From assembly GCF_001413955.1 (NCBI RefSeq), contig NZ_LCTZ01000002.1, forward strand, positions 2,094,501 to 2,158,500: a stretch of DNA of 64,000 bases, in the 5' to 3' direction. The first letter of the stretch is position 1. Each line of letters begins with the position of its first letter. A model generated the notes under the pieces. The model saw nothing but the letters and a program-made list of their open reading frames with translations, was not told where the DNA came from and did not search any database. Shown piece by piece: positions 24,866 to 34,622 of the stretch. The translations under genes and the position numbers were made by a program. This DNA is from Flagellimonas eckloniae (GTDB lineage: Bacteria > Bacteroidota > Bacteroidia > Flavobacteriales > Flavobacteriaceae).

Positions 24866-25687
24866 ATGGAAGAACTTAAAAACTTTGAACAACATTTGGA
24901 AAAGGCTATAGATTGGTTTTGGGATTTTATGCCCAATCTAATACTGGCAATTGTCATATTAATTGTTGGATTATGGGTTATCCGTTTTATCAATAAATTA
25001 GTTCGTAAGTTTTTTGAACGAAAAGACTATGATCTTACGTTGGAAAGTTTTTTACAGAGCTTTATTAGTATAGCCCTTAAAGTTCTTCTTTTTACTATAG
25101 TAGTTACCCAACTAGGAGTAAAATCATCTTCTCTTGTTGCCATGGTCGGTGCTGCTGGTCTCGCCATAGGTCTGGCGTTGCAAGGTTCTCTGGCAAATTT
25201 TGCAGGCGGGGTTTTGATTCTTCTTTTTAAACCTTTTAAGGTGGGTGATTTTATATCAGCCCAAGGTATTGACGGTAGTGTTAAGCAAATCACCATTTTT
25301 AGCACTAAACTGAATACGTTTGGAAATCAGGTTGCCATTATACCCAATGGGCAACTTTCTAACGGGAGTATCATAAACTACAATATGGAGGACACACGGA
25401 GAGATAAATTTGATGTAGGAATTGGTTATGGCTCCAACATAAAACAATCTAAGGAAATTCTGTTACAGATTTGTTCAGATACAGAAGATATTCTTAAAGA
25501 GCCAATCCCTGAAGTTTACGTAGGCGAACTAGGTGATAACTCCGTAAACCTCACCTTACGATTTTGGGCTAAAAATGATGTTTTTTGGGCTGCGCATTTT
25601 CATGTGATTGAAGAAACAAAGCTACGTTTTGACCAAGCAGGAATTGAAATTCCGTTCCCGCAAAGGGTAGTTCATGAAGCAGATTAG
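24866..25687 (+). CDS. MscS-family mechanosensitive ion channel
   Basis: The 273-residue inner-membrane protein has three hydrophobic helices (about 20-42, 60-85, 90-125). The third is the Gly/Ala-rich pore helix (VAMVGAAGLAIGLALQGSLANFAGG). The conserved KPFKVGDFI and the beta domain with VAIIPNGQLSNGSIINY follow. The channel opens under membrane tension to release solutes after osmotic downshock. Length and architecture match the short MscS form. It is convergent with tsaB and the two coding regions overlap by 4 bp at the stops. Confidence 0.94.
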   Translation: MEELKNFEQHLEKAIDWFWDFMPNLILAIVILIVGLWVIRFINKLVRKFFERKDYDLTLESFLQSFISIALKVLLFTIVVTQLGVKSSSLVAMVGAAGLAIGLALQGSLANFAGGVLILLFKPFKVGDFISAQGIDGSVKQITIFSTKLNTFGNQVAIIPNGQLSNGSIINYNMEDTRRDKFDVGIGYGSNIKQSKEILLQICSDTEDILKEPIPEVYVGELGDNSVNLTLRFWAKNDVFWAAHFHVIEETKLRFDQAGIEIPFPQRVVHEAD

Positions 25688-26361
25688 TTCTTTTTCTTTA
25701 CCTGAAGAACAAAATCCTTTAAATAATAAGGCTCAAAATAAGCCACATCCTCAAAAATACCTTCTTGGTATTTATTGAAGGCAATTTGTGCCATTTCCTT
25801 TGCTGATGGAACAATGGAGGTATTAAAATGGAAATTAGTCGGCTTTAAGATTTCTTTACATTTTTCTGCTCCGCTACCAACAACATAAACCTTGGAATAC
25901 GAACTAAATTCATTGAACGAGTTATCATCAATAATTTCTGCCCTAGTATCCCGAATCTCAACATAGCTTGAATCGTAAACTGCCGAATACACTTCCATGC
26001 GCCTTGCATCAAGAACAGGAATAATCAGCTCTCCTTTCGATACTCCAATCTGGTTGGCCATACTTTCAAGGGTAGGTACAGAGATTAGAGGCAGATCCAA
26101 AGAAAAACACAATCCTTTGGCAGCAGAAACACCAATGCGCAATCCTGTGTATGAACCAGGACCTTTGCTAATAGCAATTGCATCCAAATCTGAAAAAGAT
26201 AAAGAAGCCTCTTCCAAGGCTTCTTTTATAAAAACATGTAATTGTTCGGAATGTGAATAGTTGACCGCATTGTTCTCTTTTAAACAAACAATATTGGAAC
26301 CATCCGAAATACTGACAGAACAATTGGTCGTTGCTGTTTCTAAATTTAGTATTCTGGCCAT
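25684..26361 (-). CDS. tsaB: tRNA threonylcarbamoyladenosine synthesis protein TsaB
   Basis: TsaB is the dimerisation partner of TsaD in making t6A at position 37 of ANN-decoding tRNAs. The N terminus ILNLETATTNCSVSISDG and the SKGPGSYTGLRIGVSAAKGLC block are diagnostic. About 225 residues is the normal length. The frame continues to a GTG at 26370, but the ATG at 26361 gives the usual MARILNLET start. It is downstream of the TolC gene across 16 bp, so it may be read by the efflux operon, though its function is housekeeping. Confidence 0.94.
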   Translation of the reverse strand: MARILNLETATTNCSVSISDGSNIVCLKENNAVNYSHSEQLHVFIKEALEEASLSFSDLDAIAISKGPGSYTGLRIGVSAAKGLCFSLDLPLISVPTLESMANQIGVSKGELIIPVLDARRMEVYSAVYDSSYVEIRDTRAEIIDDNSFNEFSSYSKVYVVGSGAEKCKEILKPTNFHFNTSIVPSAKEMAQIAFNKYQEGIFEDVAYFEPYYLKDFVLQVKKKN

Positions 26362-26377
26362 AGCGGCCACAAAGATA

Positions 26378-27715
26378 CTAGTTTAAGGAAATTGGAATAC
26401 CAAAGTAGAACTCCAATATTTTCAGTCTAAAAATATAATCGTATTTGGTACGGATCACATCAGCTTCTGCATTGTCCACACGGGATTGCGCCTGACTAAA
26501 ATCAAAAGAGTTCATCAAACCTACATTAAAACGTTCCTTGGCATATTCATAGGCCAATTTTCTGGCTTCCATTGTTTTAATTGCAGCCTCGTGTGCCTTA
26601 CCAAAAGTAGTTACATTCACATGAGCTTGTTGAATTTCCGATTCCAATTCTAATTTGGTCTGTTCCAATTCTAATTGAGACCTTTGAAGACTTATTTTTG
26701 ATCTTTTAACACTATTTCTAGTACTCCAACCATTAAAGAAGGGTATGTTCAATGTGAATCCATAGGCGAGACCATCAAATAGCCATAATTGATCCGTGAA
26801 CGGAATAATGGATAAATCTTGTGGATTCAGGTTTTGGTCAGAATATCTTGTATTATAATTTATAAATGCTGATAACGTGGGATAGTATGCTCCCTTGGCA
26901 ATTTCTAAATCCTTTTTCGCTAAATCAACGTTTGATTCTGATAGCTTAATGTCATTTCTAAAGGTCAATGCTTTATCAAAGATGACTTTTGCTGAATTAT
27001 CCAAAATGTCAGAAGGTGGTATTTCAAATGACTCATCAGCTATATCAAAATTTTCATAATCGGTAATCTGTAGTAATTGCGCAAGATTTACTCTTGAAAT
27101 CAATACCAAACCTTCTCCGTTAATAATTTGTTGTTCTTGGGTCGCGGCCGTAGCTTCAATTTCTAATAAATCGCCTCTTGGCACCACTCCAGATTCTACC
27201 AATTCCTTTGTACGCAACAAATCCTGTTCCGTAACTGCATATTGTGCCTCAAAAACTTTCAGCTGCTCCTTATTGGACAAAACTTGTAAATATGCATTAG
27301 CAACGTTCAACCTAATATCATCTTTAAGGTCATCTAGTTGGTATTGACTAGAAATTGCACTCAGTTTGGAACGCTGTAATTGCCTTATATTTCTAAGTCC
27401 GTCGAATATATCTAATACAGAGGTTAGATTACCTGTAAAGTTCAATTGCGTATTTACCGGTTCTTGTGATGTTGGATTAAACGATAGACCTACGTTTTCT
27501 GTCAAACGTCCATCACCATTCAACCTTGGCAACAAATTACCAATTGCATCGGATTTATCTATTCTTGCATTGTCCAGATCCAATTCTGCTTGCTCTATAG
27601 TAAGGTTATTCTCCACTGCATATTCTACACACTCTTGCAATGTCCATTTTCGCATTTGGGCACTGGAGATACATACTGAACACAATAATAGTATGATTGT
27701 TATTCTTGTTTTCAT
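26378..27715 (-). CDS. TolC-family outer-membrane efflux protein
   Basis: The 445-residue protein has a signal peptide ending CISSAQ. Two homologous halves of long amphipathic helices follow (for example LDNARIDKSDAIGNLLPRLNG near the N terminus and VDLAKKDLEIAKGAYYPTLSAF in the second half), the TolC pattern with PxL turns at the ends of the barrel strands. Trimers form an outer-membrane and periplasmic exit duct. It is the last transport gene of the efflux operon and should serve both adaptor/permease sets encoded upstream. Confidence 0.93.
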   Translation of the reverse strand: MKTRITIILLLCSVCISSAQMRKWTLQECVEYAVENNLTIEQAELDLDNARIDKSDAIGNLLPRLNGDGRLTENVGLSFNPTSQEPVNTQLNFTGNLTSVLDIFDGLRNIRQLQRSKLSAISSQYQLDDLKDDIRLNVANAYLQVLSNKEQLKVFEAQYAVTEQDLLRTKELVESGVVPRGDLLEIEATAATQEQQIINGEGLVLISRVNLAQLLQITDYENFDIADESFEIPPSDILDNSAKVIFDKALTFRNDIKLSESNVDLAKKDLEIAKGAYYPTLSAFINYNTRYSDQNLNPQDLSIIPFTDQLWLFDGLAYGFTLNIPFFNGWSTRNSVKRSKISLQRSQLELEQTKLELESEIQQAHVNVTTFGKAHEAAIKTMEARKLAYEYAKERFNVGLMNSFDFSQAQSRVDNAEADVIRTKYDYIFRLKILEFYFGIPISLN

Positions 27716-27755
27716 TCTTTTTTTGATTTTTGATTGATATTAATTGGTTGATTGA

Positions 27756-28868
27756 TTAATCATCGGCATTGTCCTTCTTCTCCAATTTGTTCCAAACTTT
27801 GATTTTGTCATCTTCCTCAAGCCCAGAGACTATTTCAACATCTATTCCATCACTAACTCCTAATTCTATGTCTTTGCGTTCAAATTCATTTTCCCCTATT
27901 TCAATTTCAACAAAGGGTTTCTCTGTTTCCTTATCAAATTGCAATAGCGCTTCCTTGAGCGTTAGAACGTCCTTTTTCTCCTCCAAAACTATAGAAGCAT
28001 TTGCACTATATCCAGCTCGCACATAGGTGCTGTCATTGACTACCAGATCACCTTCAATCTTAAACTGGACAGCTCCCTCAGTCTCCACTCCTTTAGGAGC
28101 AATGAATTTAAGTTTTGCATCAAATTTGTTCTTTTCCAATGCTCCAAGATTGATTTCCAATGGCATCCCAACATGTAATTTACCAACTTCAGCTTCATCA
28201 ACTTCACCTTCAAAAATCATTTGCTGCATATCCGCTATTGTTGCAATTGTGGTTCCGTCATTGAAATTATTACTCTGGATAACCTGATCCCCTTCTTTAA
28301 CTGGAATTTCTAAAATTGTACCAGATACAGTAGCCCTTATATTGGTGTTGGCACTAGACGATCCTCCTGCAGAACCTTTCCGTATGATTTGATAATCTGC
28401 ACGGGCATTTTTTAATTCTTGTTGCGCTTGATCATAGGTTAATTGCTGGGTATTAAAGTCTTGACTGGCAATAACACCTTTATCAAACAAAGCCTTATTT
28501 CTATTATACTCAATCTTTGCATTGTTCAAGGCAAGTTCCGCATTGCGTACACGACCGGCGGCCTGATTCAGAGATTGTTCATTGGGAACAACTTTTATGG
28601 ACGCAATCAAATCCCCTGCTTTTACATTGACCCCTTCTTCTAAATAAATCTTATCTATTATTCCAGAAATTTGCGGTTTAATATTAATCTCATCTTCAGG
28701 GATTACTTTTCCGGTGACAATCACTTTGTTTACAATGTCCTTTTTCTCTAAAGATTCTGTTTTATATAATTGAGCGGGAGTACTATTTTGCTTCAGAAAA
28801 TATACGATTGCGTATAAAATTCCTATACTCAAAACTCCAATTAGCCCATACTTTACATACTTATTCAT
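27756..28868 (-). CDS. Periplasmic adaptor (MacA/HlyD type), copy 2
   Basis: The 370-residue membrane-fusion protein has an N-terminal membrane anchor (about 6-24) and a split biotinyl-lipoyl domain (IKPQISGIIDKIYLEEG ... IRATVSGTILEIPVKEGDQV). A helical hairpin (about 105-165) and beta-barrel domains complete it. It links the inner-membrane permeases to TolC. It is the same length as the adaptor at 32187 and similar throughout (for example ESNNFNEGTTIAAIAD there against QSNNFNDGTTIATIAD here), so the two arose by duplication. The C-terminal FERKDIELGVSDGIDVEI block is shared too. Confidence 0.93.
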   Translation of the reverse strand: MNKYVKYGLIGVLSIGILYAIVYFLKQNSTPAQLYKTESLEKKDIVNKVIVTGKVIPEDEINIKPQISGIIDKIYLEEGVNVKAGDLIASIKVVPNEQSLNQAAGRVRNAELALNNAKIEYNRNKALFDKGVIASQDFNTQQLTYDQAQQELKNARADYQIIRKGSAGGSSSANTNIRATVSGTILEIPVKEGDQVIQSNNFNDGTTIATIADMQQMIFEGEVDEAEVGKLHVGMPLEINLGALEKNKFDAKLKFIAPKGVETEGAVQFKIEGDLVVNDSTYVRAGYSANASIVLEEKKDVLTLKEALLQFDKETEKPFVEIEIGENEFERKDIELGVSDGIDVEIVSGLEEDDKIKVWNKLEKKDNADD

Positions 28869-28907
28869 TATATTTTTTTTGATTGTTATCTAATTATACG
28901 TATTTGG

Positions 28908-30164
28908 TTATTCTTCTCTTAATGCCTCTATTGGTCTTACTTTGACCGCTTTGTTGGCCGGAATCAATCCTATGAGCACACTTAGGCTCACCATCAACAG
29001 GAATGATATTAAAAACTGGGGTATACTTACCATTGGGTTTACAAATGGAAAATCTTCACCGCTGCCCCACATGGAGTTTAAAAATGCCAATATACCAACG
29101 GAAATAGCAAACCCAATGAGTCCGGCAAAAGCTGTCAACACAATAGCTTCCACAACTATTTGTCGTTTAACCGTTCTTGGTGTTGCTCCCAGAGCTCTCC
29201 GTACCCCAATTTCTTTGGTGCGTTCTTTCACGGTAATCAAAAGGATATTACTTATGGCAATTACTCCAGCCAATAGGGTGAAAATTCCAACGAAAAAGGA
29301 AAAGCCTTTTAAAACATCGGTAAATGAGGTGATATTATTAAAAATCTCAGACATATCGAAACTGCCTATGGCTCTCTGATCATCTGGATGAATATCGTAT
29401 TTGTTCTTTAATATTTCCTTAATCTTGTTCTCAACAACCGGGACTTTTGTGTTCGGTTCCACGGAAATGGCCATCCATCCCATACGGTCTCCTGTATTAA
29501 ATGCTTTTTGAAACGTAGTGAATGGGATAAAAACCGCATTTTCACCATCAATATTTATATTATTGTTCGGCTTATAGATTCCCACAACGGAAAAGAACAC
29601 CCCATTTATACGAATATCTTCTCCTATTGCATTTTCACCTTTATCAAACAACAATTTATAGGTCTCCTCACCTATTACGCATATTTTTTTGGAATCTTCT
29701 ATATCAGTCTTGTTCAAAAACCTTCCTTCAACCAATTTCTTTTTGGTGATGTTGTCAATTTCAGGATAATCTCCATAAACCGAAGAGCCACTTGTTCTGC
29801 CTTCTCTATAAACCGTAACTGTTGCCCTATGGCTGCCCAATTCTATCCTGGGTGCCAATACTTCAATTTCAGGTATTTGTCTTTTTAATATTTCAGCATC
29901 CTCAATCTTATAACGTATTCTTCTACCTCTTTCAAAACCTTTATAGGGCTCAGAAGTAGATTGACCCCAAACAAACAGGCTATTTGATGCCGTTCCTGCA
30001 AAAACCTTATTAAAACCATTGCTCATGCCATTGGCGGAACCTAAAAGCAAAATGAGAATAATCATAGCGAAAATAACCCCCAGCATGGTCAAAAATGTAC
30101 GGAACATATTCTTTCCCAAAGTGTGGAAAATCTCAACCCATAAGTCTTTATCAAATAGCCACAT
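28908..30164 (-). CDS. MacB-type ABC permease B'
   Basis: The 418-residue protein has one N-terminal membrane helix, a large periplasmic MacB_PCD domain (about 45-255) and three C-terminal helices of the FtsX domain, with the conserved loop [18 protein letters not shown]. Unlike E. coli MacB there is no fused ATPase; the separate ATPase at 31389 must energise it. The N terminus ([24 protein letters not shown]) groups it with the permease at 33338 in position and with permease A' as likely heterodimer partner. It follows permease A' by 2 bp. Confidence 0.92.
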   Translation of the reverse strand: [418 protein letters not shown]

Positions 30165-30166
30165 AA

Positions 30167-31396
30167 TTATTTATCACTAAGTGCAACAATCGGTTTAACA
30201 TTGGCTGCCTTTATTGCAGGAATTAACCCTGCCAACACCCCTGCAACAATTAAAATAATGGTTGCGGTGACCACGGTAGACAAACTGACCGATGGATTAC
30301 TAAATGCCGGAGTATTAATGTTTGGTCCTATCAGAGACAATATAATCCATGCAAAAATCAATCCTATAAAACCGGATAATGCTGTTATGAAGGTAGATTC
30401 CAAAAGCACTAGATTGATAATTTGTTTGGGCATGGCGCCCAAAGCTTTTCTAACTCCTATTTCCTTGGTTCTTTCTTTAATGGTAAATACCATAATATTT
30501 CCAATACCGACAATACCAGCTATTAAAATTAGAAAACCAACTCCTATACTTATGGTATTCAACACGGCTGAAAAACTGCTAATGTCATCAAATGCTTCGG
30601 CGTAGTTCCAAACATTCACACCTGATTGGTCTTCTGGCGAAACCTTATGCCTTCTTTTCATGATATCCTCCAAACGCCCAGAAAATTCAAGTGCCTTGGT
30701 CAGGTCATAAGAAGGATTGTACGTCAAGGCAATAGCGCTAATATCATTTGTATTCCCGTAGGTCCTTTGATAGGTACTGATGGGCATATATATCCTTCGC
30801 TCCGCATTGTCATCTCCCTCATCAATAAATATCCCAATAACCCTGAACAGTGATCCATTAAGCTCAACAAACTTTCCTAGAGCGTCTTCTTTTTTGAATA
30901 AATCTTCCTTCACTTTTCGACCAATAATGGCCACTTTGGATTTATTCGTAAGGTCTGCATCATTAAAAAACCTACCTTTGGTGACAAGGATTTTTTCAAT
31001 CATTTGAAACTCGGGGTGTACTGCCTGTAATCTGTACGAACCAGTTTCGCTTTTATATCTTGCTGTGGTTCCATTGTAATATCGAGCGCTCAAGTATTCA
31101 ATATCCTCTGGAAAACTTTCCCTGATATAGTCAATATCCTCATTCTGAAACTGGATACGACGCCCTTTCTCAAAACCGGCGTAGGCTTTTGAAGTAGTAC
31201 CGGGTCTTATAAAAATTGTATTAGTGGCATCATCATTAAACTGATTGGTAAAGCCATTTTGCATACCGTTGACGGAGGCTAGCAACATGACAAGAATAAA
31301 TATGGCCCATCCAACAGAAAAACCTGTTAAAAAAGTCCTTAGCTTATTGTTCTTAAGCGTGTGAAATATCTCTTGCCAAATATCCCTATCAAACAT
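30167..31396 (-). CDS. MacB-type ABC permease A'
   Basis: The 409-residue permease shares the four-helix layout and periplasmic MacB_PCD domain of its neighbours. The cytoplasmic FtsX loop reads [18 protein letters not shown]. Its N terminus [24 protein letters not shown] is closest to permease A at 34623 ([24 protein letters not shown]), supporting a block duplication. The start codon lies inside the end of the ATPase gene (8-bp overlap), so translation of the two is likely coupled. Confidence 0.92.
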   Translation of the reverse strand: [409 protein letters not shown]

Positions 31397-32090
31397 ACTG
31401 CTCAGCCCTAACTTGTTTTATTTTCTTGTCCTCAACAATAACCCCATCTTTTAGATGCACAATTCTTTTGCACATATGTGCTATGTCCTCTTCGTGCGTT
31501 ACCACCAAGATAGTATTGCCCTCATCATTGATTTTTTGAATCAAGTCCATGACCTCATAAGAAGTGGTACTGTCCAAAGCACCTGTTGGCTCATCAGCTA
31601 AAAGCACCTTAGGTTCAGCTGCCATGGCACGCGCAATAGCGACCCGTTGTTTTTGCCCACCAGATAATTCACTTGGTAAATGTGTTGCCCATTCTTTTAG
31701 GCCCACTCGCTCCAAGTAACTCAATGCTTTCTCTTGACGCTCTTTTCTTCCCACCTTTTGGTAATAAAGCGGTAGCGCCACATTCTCCAAAGCGGATTTA
31801 TAATTGATAAGGTTGAAGGATTGAAAGATAAATCCTAGGAATTTGTTTCGGTATTGGGCAGCCTTGGTCTCTGTAAGGTCTTTAATGGGAACACCATCTA
31901 AAATGTATTCTCCACTATCTGCGCCATCCAACATTCCCAAAATATTGAGTAAGGTAGATTTTCCAGATCCTGAAGACCCCATGATTGCGACAAGTTCCCC
32001 TGCCTCTGCCGTAAAATTGATTCCCTTTAAAACATGAAGGGAATTACTCCCCATTTTATAGGATTTGTGAAGGTCTTTGATTTCTATCAT
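31389..32090 (-). CDS. ABC transporter ATPase (MacB/LolD type)
   Basis: The 233-residue nucleotide-binding subunit has Walker A GSSGSGKSTLL (about 36-46), signature LSGGQKQRVAIARA, Walker B VLLADEPTGALD and the H-loop VTHEE. It is the only ATPase in an operon with four permeases, so it probably drives both permease pairs. MacB-type systems work as mechanotransducers that push substrates (toxins, lipoproteins, siderophores, peptides) through an adaptor and TolC. It lies between the two permease-adaptor blocks. Confidence 0.95.
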   Translation of the reverse strand: MIEIKDLHKSYKMGSNSLHVLKGINFTAEAGELVAIMGSSGSGKSTLLNILGMLDGADSGEYILDGVPIKDLTETKAAQYRNKFLGFIFQSFNLINYKSALENVALPLYYQKVGRKERQEKALSYLERVGLKEWATHLPSELSGGQKQRVAIARAMAAEPKVLLADEPTGALDSTTSYEVMDLIQKINDEGNTILVVTHEEDIAHMCKRIVHLKDGVIVEDKKIKQVRAEQYV

Positions 32091-32135
32091 GATTGGTGAT
32101 ATTAGCTATCTGGATTCTTACTCCAGTAATAGGAC

Positions 32136-32160
32136 TTACAAGTTGTTAAAATGTTACAAG
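32136..32160. promoter_or_regulatory. Direct repeat TTACAAG in the gap before the ATPase gene
   Basis: TTACAAG occurs at 32136-32142 and 32154-32160 (18-bp period), separated by an AT-rich centre with GTTAAAATG. A related stretch (TGTTACAC ... TGTTAAAT) lies at 35936-35967, upstream of the first permease. The similarity may mark a shared operator for both halves of the efflux locus, or only reflect AT-rich sequence. Confidence 0.25.
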
Positions 32161-32186
32161 AATTATTGAAATTTTTTGTTAAATAA

Positions 32187-33299
32187 TCAATTGGAATTTT
32201 CGTCTTCTTCAATAGCGTTCCATACTTTGATTTTATCTTTCGCTTTTAGACCGGATTTTACCTCAACATAAATACCATCGCTAATACCCAATTCTATATC
32301 TTTTCGCTCAAATTGTTGCTCAGAAGTTTCAATTTCTACATAGGGTTCCTTGGTTTCGCTATCAAATTGAACCAATGCTTCCTTTAAAGCCAAAACACTA
32401 TCGGCCCTTGCCAAAATAATGGACGCATTTGCACTCAAGCCTGCTCTAATAAATGTGGTATCCTGTTTCTTTAAGGTTCCTTTGATTTCAAACTGAATGG
32501 CTCCATTCTCTTCTTTACCCTTTGGGGCGATATAATCCAAAACGGCATCAAAAACCTGATTTTCTATGGCTCCCACCGTAATTTCCAATGGCAGGTCTTC
32601 CTTAATCTTTCCTACTTCAGATTCATCTACCTTGCCCTCAAAAATCATTTTTTCAACATCAGCAATAGCTGCAATGGTAGTTCCTTCGTTAAAGTTATTG
32701 CTTTCAATTACCTGATTTCCCACCTCAACCGGCACTTCAAGGACCATGCCGCTCACCGTGGCTTTTATCAAAGTATTTGCAGCGTTTCTAAAACCACTTG
32801 TGGTTCCTGTTTTTACAATATCATAGCGTTTGTTTGCCGCTCCATAAGATTGTTTGGCTTGATCATAAGTGACTTGGGCACGATCTAGATCGGCCTGTGA
32901 AATAACTCCTTTATTGAACAATGAAAGTTGTCTCTCGTAGTTTCTTTTTTGGTCATCCAAATTTATTTTGGCCTCATCTATAGTATTTCGAGCATCATTT
33001 AAAGCAGTCAAGTTGGGAACTACTTTTATTTTTGCCAATAAATCTCCAGATTTTACATAATCCCCACCTTCCACATAAATCTCTTCAATAACTCCTGAAA
33101 TATTCGGTTTGATCAATACTTCCTCCAATGGCAATATACTTCCTGTAGCGACTGCTTTTTTGACAATATTCTGTTTAGAGGGTTTCTCGGTCTCGTAAAC
33201 TACAGGGTCCTCAGAATTTTTTTGATACAGGTAATACATAGAGCCACCGAAAACTACTACGATGAGCAATAGGATAATAATGGTTACTGACTTTTTCAT
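32187..33299 (-). CDS. Periplasmic adaptor (MacA/HlyD type), copy 1
   Basis: The 370-residue membrane-fusion protein is paralogous to the adaptor at 27756 along its whole length. It has an N-terminal membrane anchor (about 4-24), biotinyl-lipoyl halves (IKPNISGVIEEIYVEGGDYV and IKATVSGMVLEVPVEVGNQV) around a coiled-coil hairpin, and a C-terminal membrane-proximal domain ending FERKDIELGISDGIYVEV. It follows permease B by 38 bp and precedes the ATPase gene by 96 bp. It probably couples permeases A and B to the shared TolC. Confidence 0.93.
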   Translation of the reverse strand: MKKSVTIIILLLIVVVFGGSMYYLYQKNSEDPVVYETEKPSKQNIVKKAVATGSILPLEEVLIKPNISGVIEEIYVEGGDYVKSGDLLAKIKVVPNLTALNDARNTIDEAKINLDDQKRNYERQLSLFNKGVISQADLDRAQVTYDQAKQSYGAANKRYDIVKTGTTSGFRNAANTLIKATVSGMVLEVPVEVGNQVIESNNFNEGTTIAAIADVEKMIFEGKVDESEVGKIKEDLPLEITVGAIENQVFDAVLDYIAPKGKEENGAIQFEIKGTLKKQDTTFIRAGLSANASIILARADSVLALKEALVQFDSETKEPYVEIETSEQQFERKDIELGISDGIYVEVKSGLKAKDKIKVWNAIEEDENSN

Positions 33300-33337
33300 T
33301 TTTCTTTATATAGTTTGATTTGATTGATGTTTTGTTT

Positions 33338-34597
33338 TTATTCGTTTCTTAAAGCCTCTATCGGGCGCACCTTAATGGCACTATTAGCTGGAATAAATCC
33401 TGCCAACAGCCCAGATATTATTAAAATGACCAATGCTCCGCTCACAACTCCAACACTGACACTAGGGTTAATGAACATATCTACCGGGCCAACACTGTCC
33501 AACAGGGAATTAATGCCATAAATGACCAAAGAGCCAAAAATAATGCCTGTCATTCCAGAAATTATGGTCAGGAAAATGGACTCCATCAATATTTGCAATT
33601 TAATGGACCAAGGTTGTTCTCCCAATGCCCTTCGTATTCCAATTTCTTTGGTGCGTTCTTTTACAACAATAAGCATGATATTGCTCACTCCAATAATTCC
33701 AGAAAGCAGTACCATAATTCCAACGATATAGGCAATGGCTTTAAGCCCAACAAACAAGCTCTCTACTCTATTGAACTGTTCATATAGGTCAAAGTAGCCA
33801 ATGGCCCTATTATCCTCTGGGTGTATTTTATGGCGTTCCCGCATAACCCCTATTATATTCTCCTTAAGTTGTGAAATGGAGCTTCCATCATGCGCCGTTA
33901 TGGCCATCCAACCTACATCTTCCCCTCTGTTAAAGGCCTGCGAAAATGACGTAAACGGAACAAATATTTCCTTTTGGGCCTCTTCACCGTCTCCATCATT
34001 ATTATTTTTCTTGTAGGTGCCAATGACCATAAAATTGACTCCGCTAATCTTTATATAACTCCCCAATACTTCCTCTCCCTTATCATAAAGTTCTGATTTT
34101 ACACCTTGGCCAATTACAGCAACTTTTCTTTTTTCATTGATATCGTTATGATTAAGAAATCTGCCTGAGGTCACCGCCATGGGGTCCTGATTAATTATTT
34201 CTGGATAATCCCCATACACATTATAGGCCCCAACACGAATACCTCTGATTACATTGCCCCCTCCTCGAAATCCACCCAATTGATTTCTTGGAGATATAAA
34301 TCTCAGATTGGGTACATTGTCCTTAATAGCCTGGACATCGTTTACCTTAAACTCAAAACTTCTTCCCTTTGGCAATCCCTCGTACGCTTTTGTAGTGCTT
34401 CGGGTCCACATGAACATAGTGTTCGTGGCAATATCTCCAAAATCCTGTCGTATCCCGTTCTCAAATCCCTTTCCAGCAGCCAAGAGCACAATCAAAATAA
34501 ATATACCCCAGCACACACCAAAAGCTGTTAGGATGGTACGCCCCACATTGCTGGTGAGCACCTCCAAAATTTCACGCCATCTGTCTGAGTTAAACAT
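33338..34597 (-). CDS. MacB-type ABC permease B
   Basis: The 419-residue permease has an N-terminal helix, a periplasmic domain and three C-terminal helices, with the FtsX loop [18 protein letters not shown]. No ATPase domain is fused. The periplasmic part includes a Gly-rich run ([14 protein letters not shown]) not seen in its paralogues, which could affect substrate choice. It is 25 bp downstream of permease A. Together they resemble the A'/B' pair further down the operon. Confidence 0.92.
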   Translation of the reverse strand: [419 protein letters not shown]

Positions 34598-34622
34598 ACT
34601 TATTTATATTATGAATGAGTCC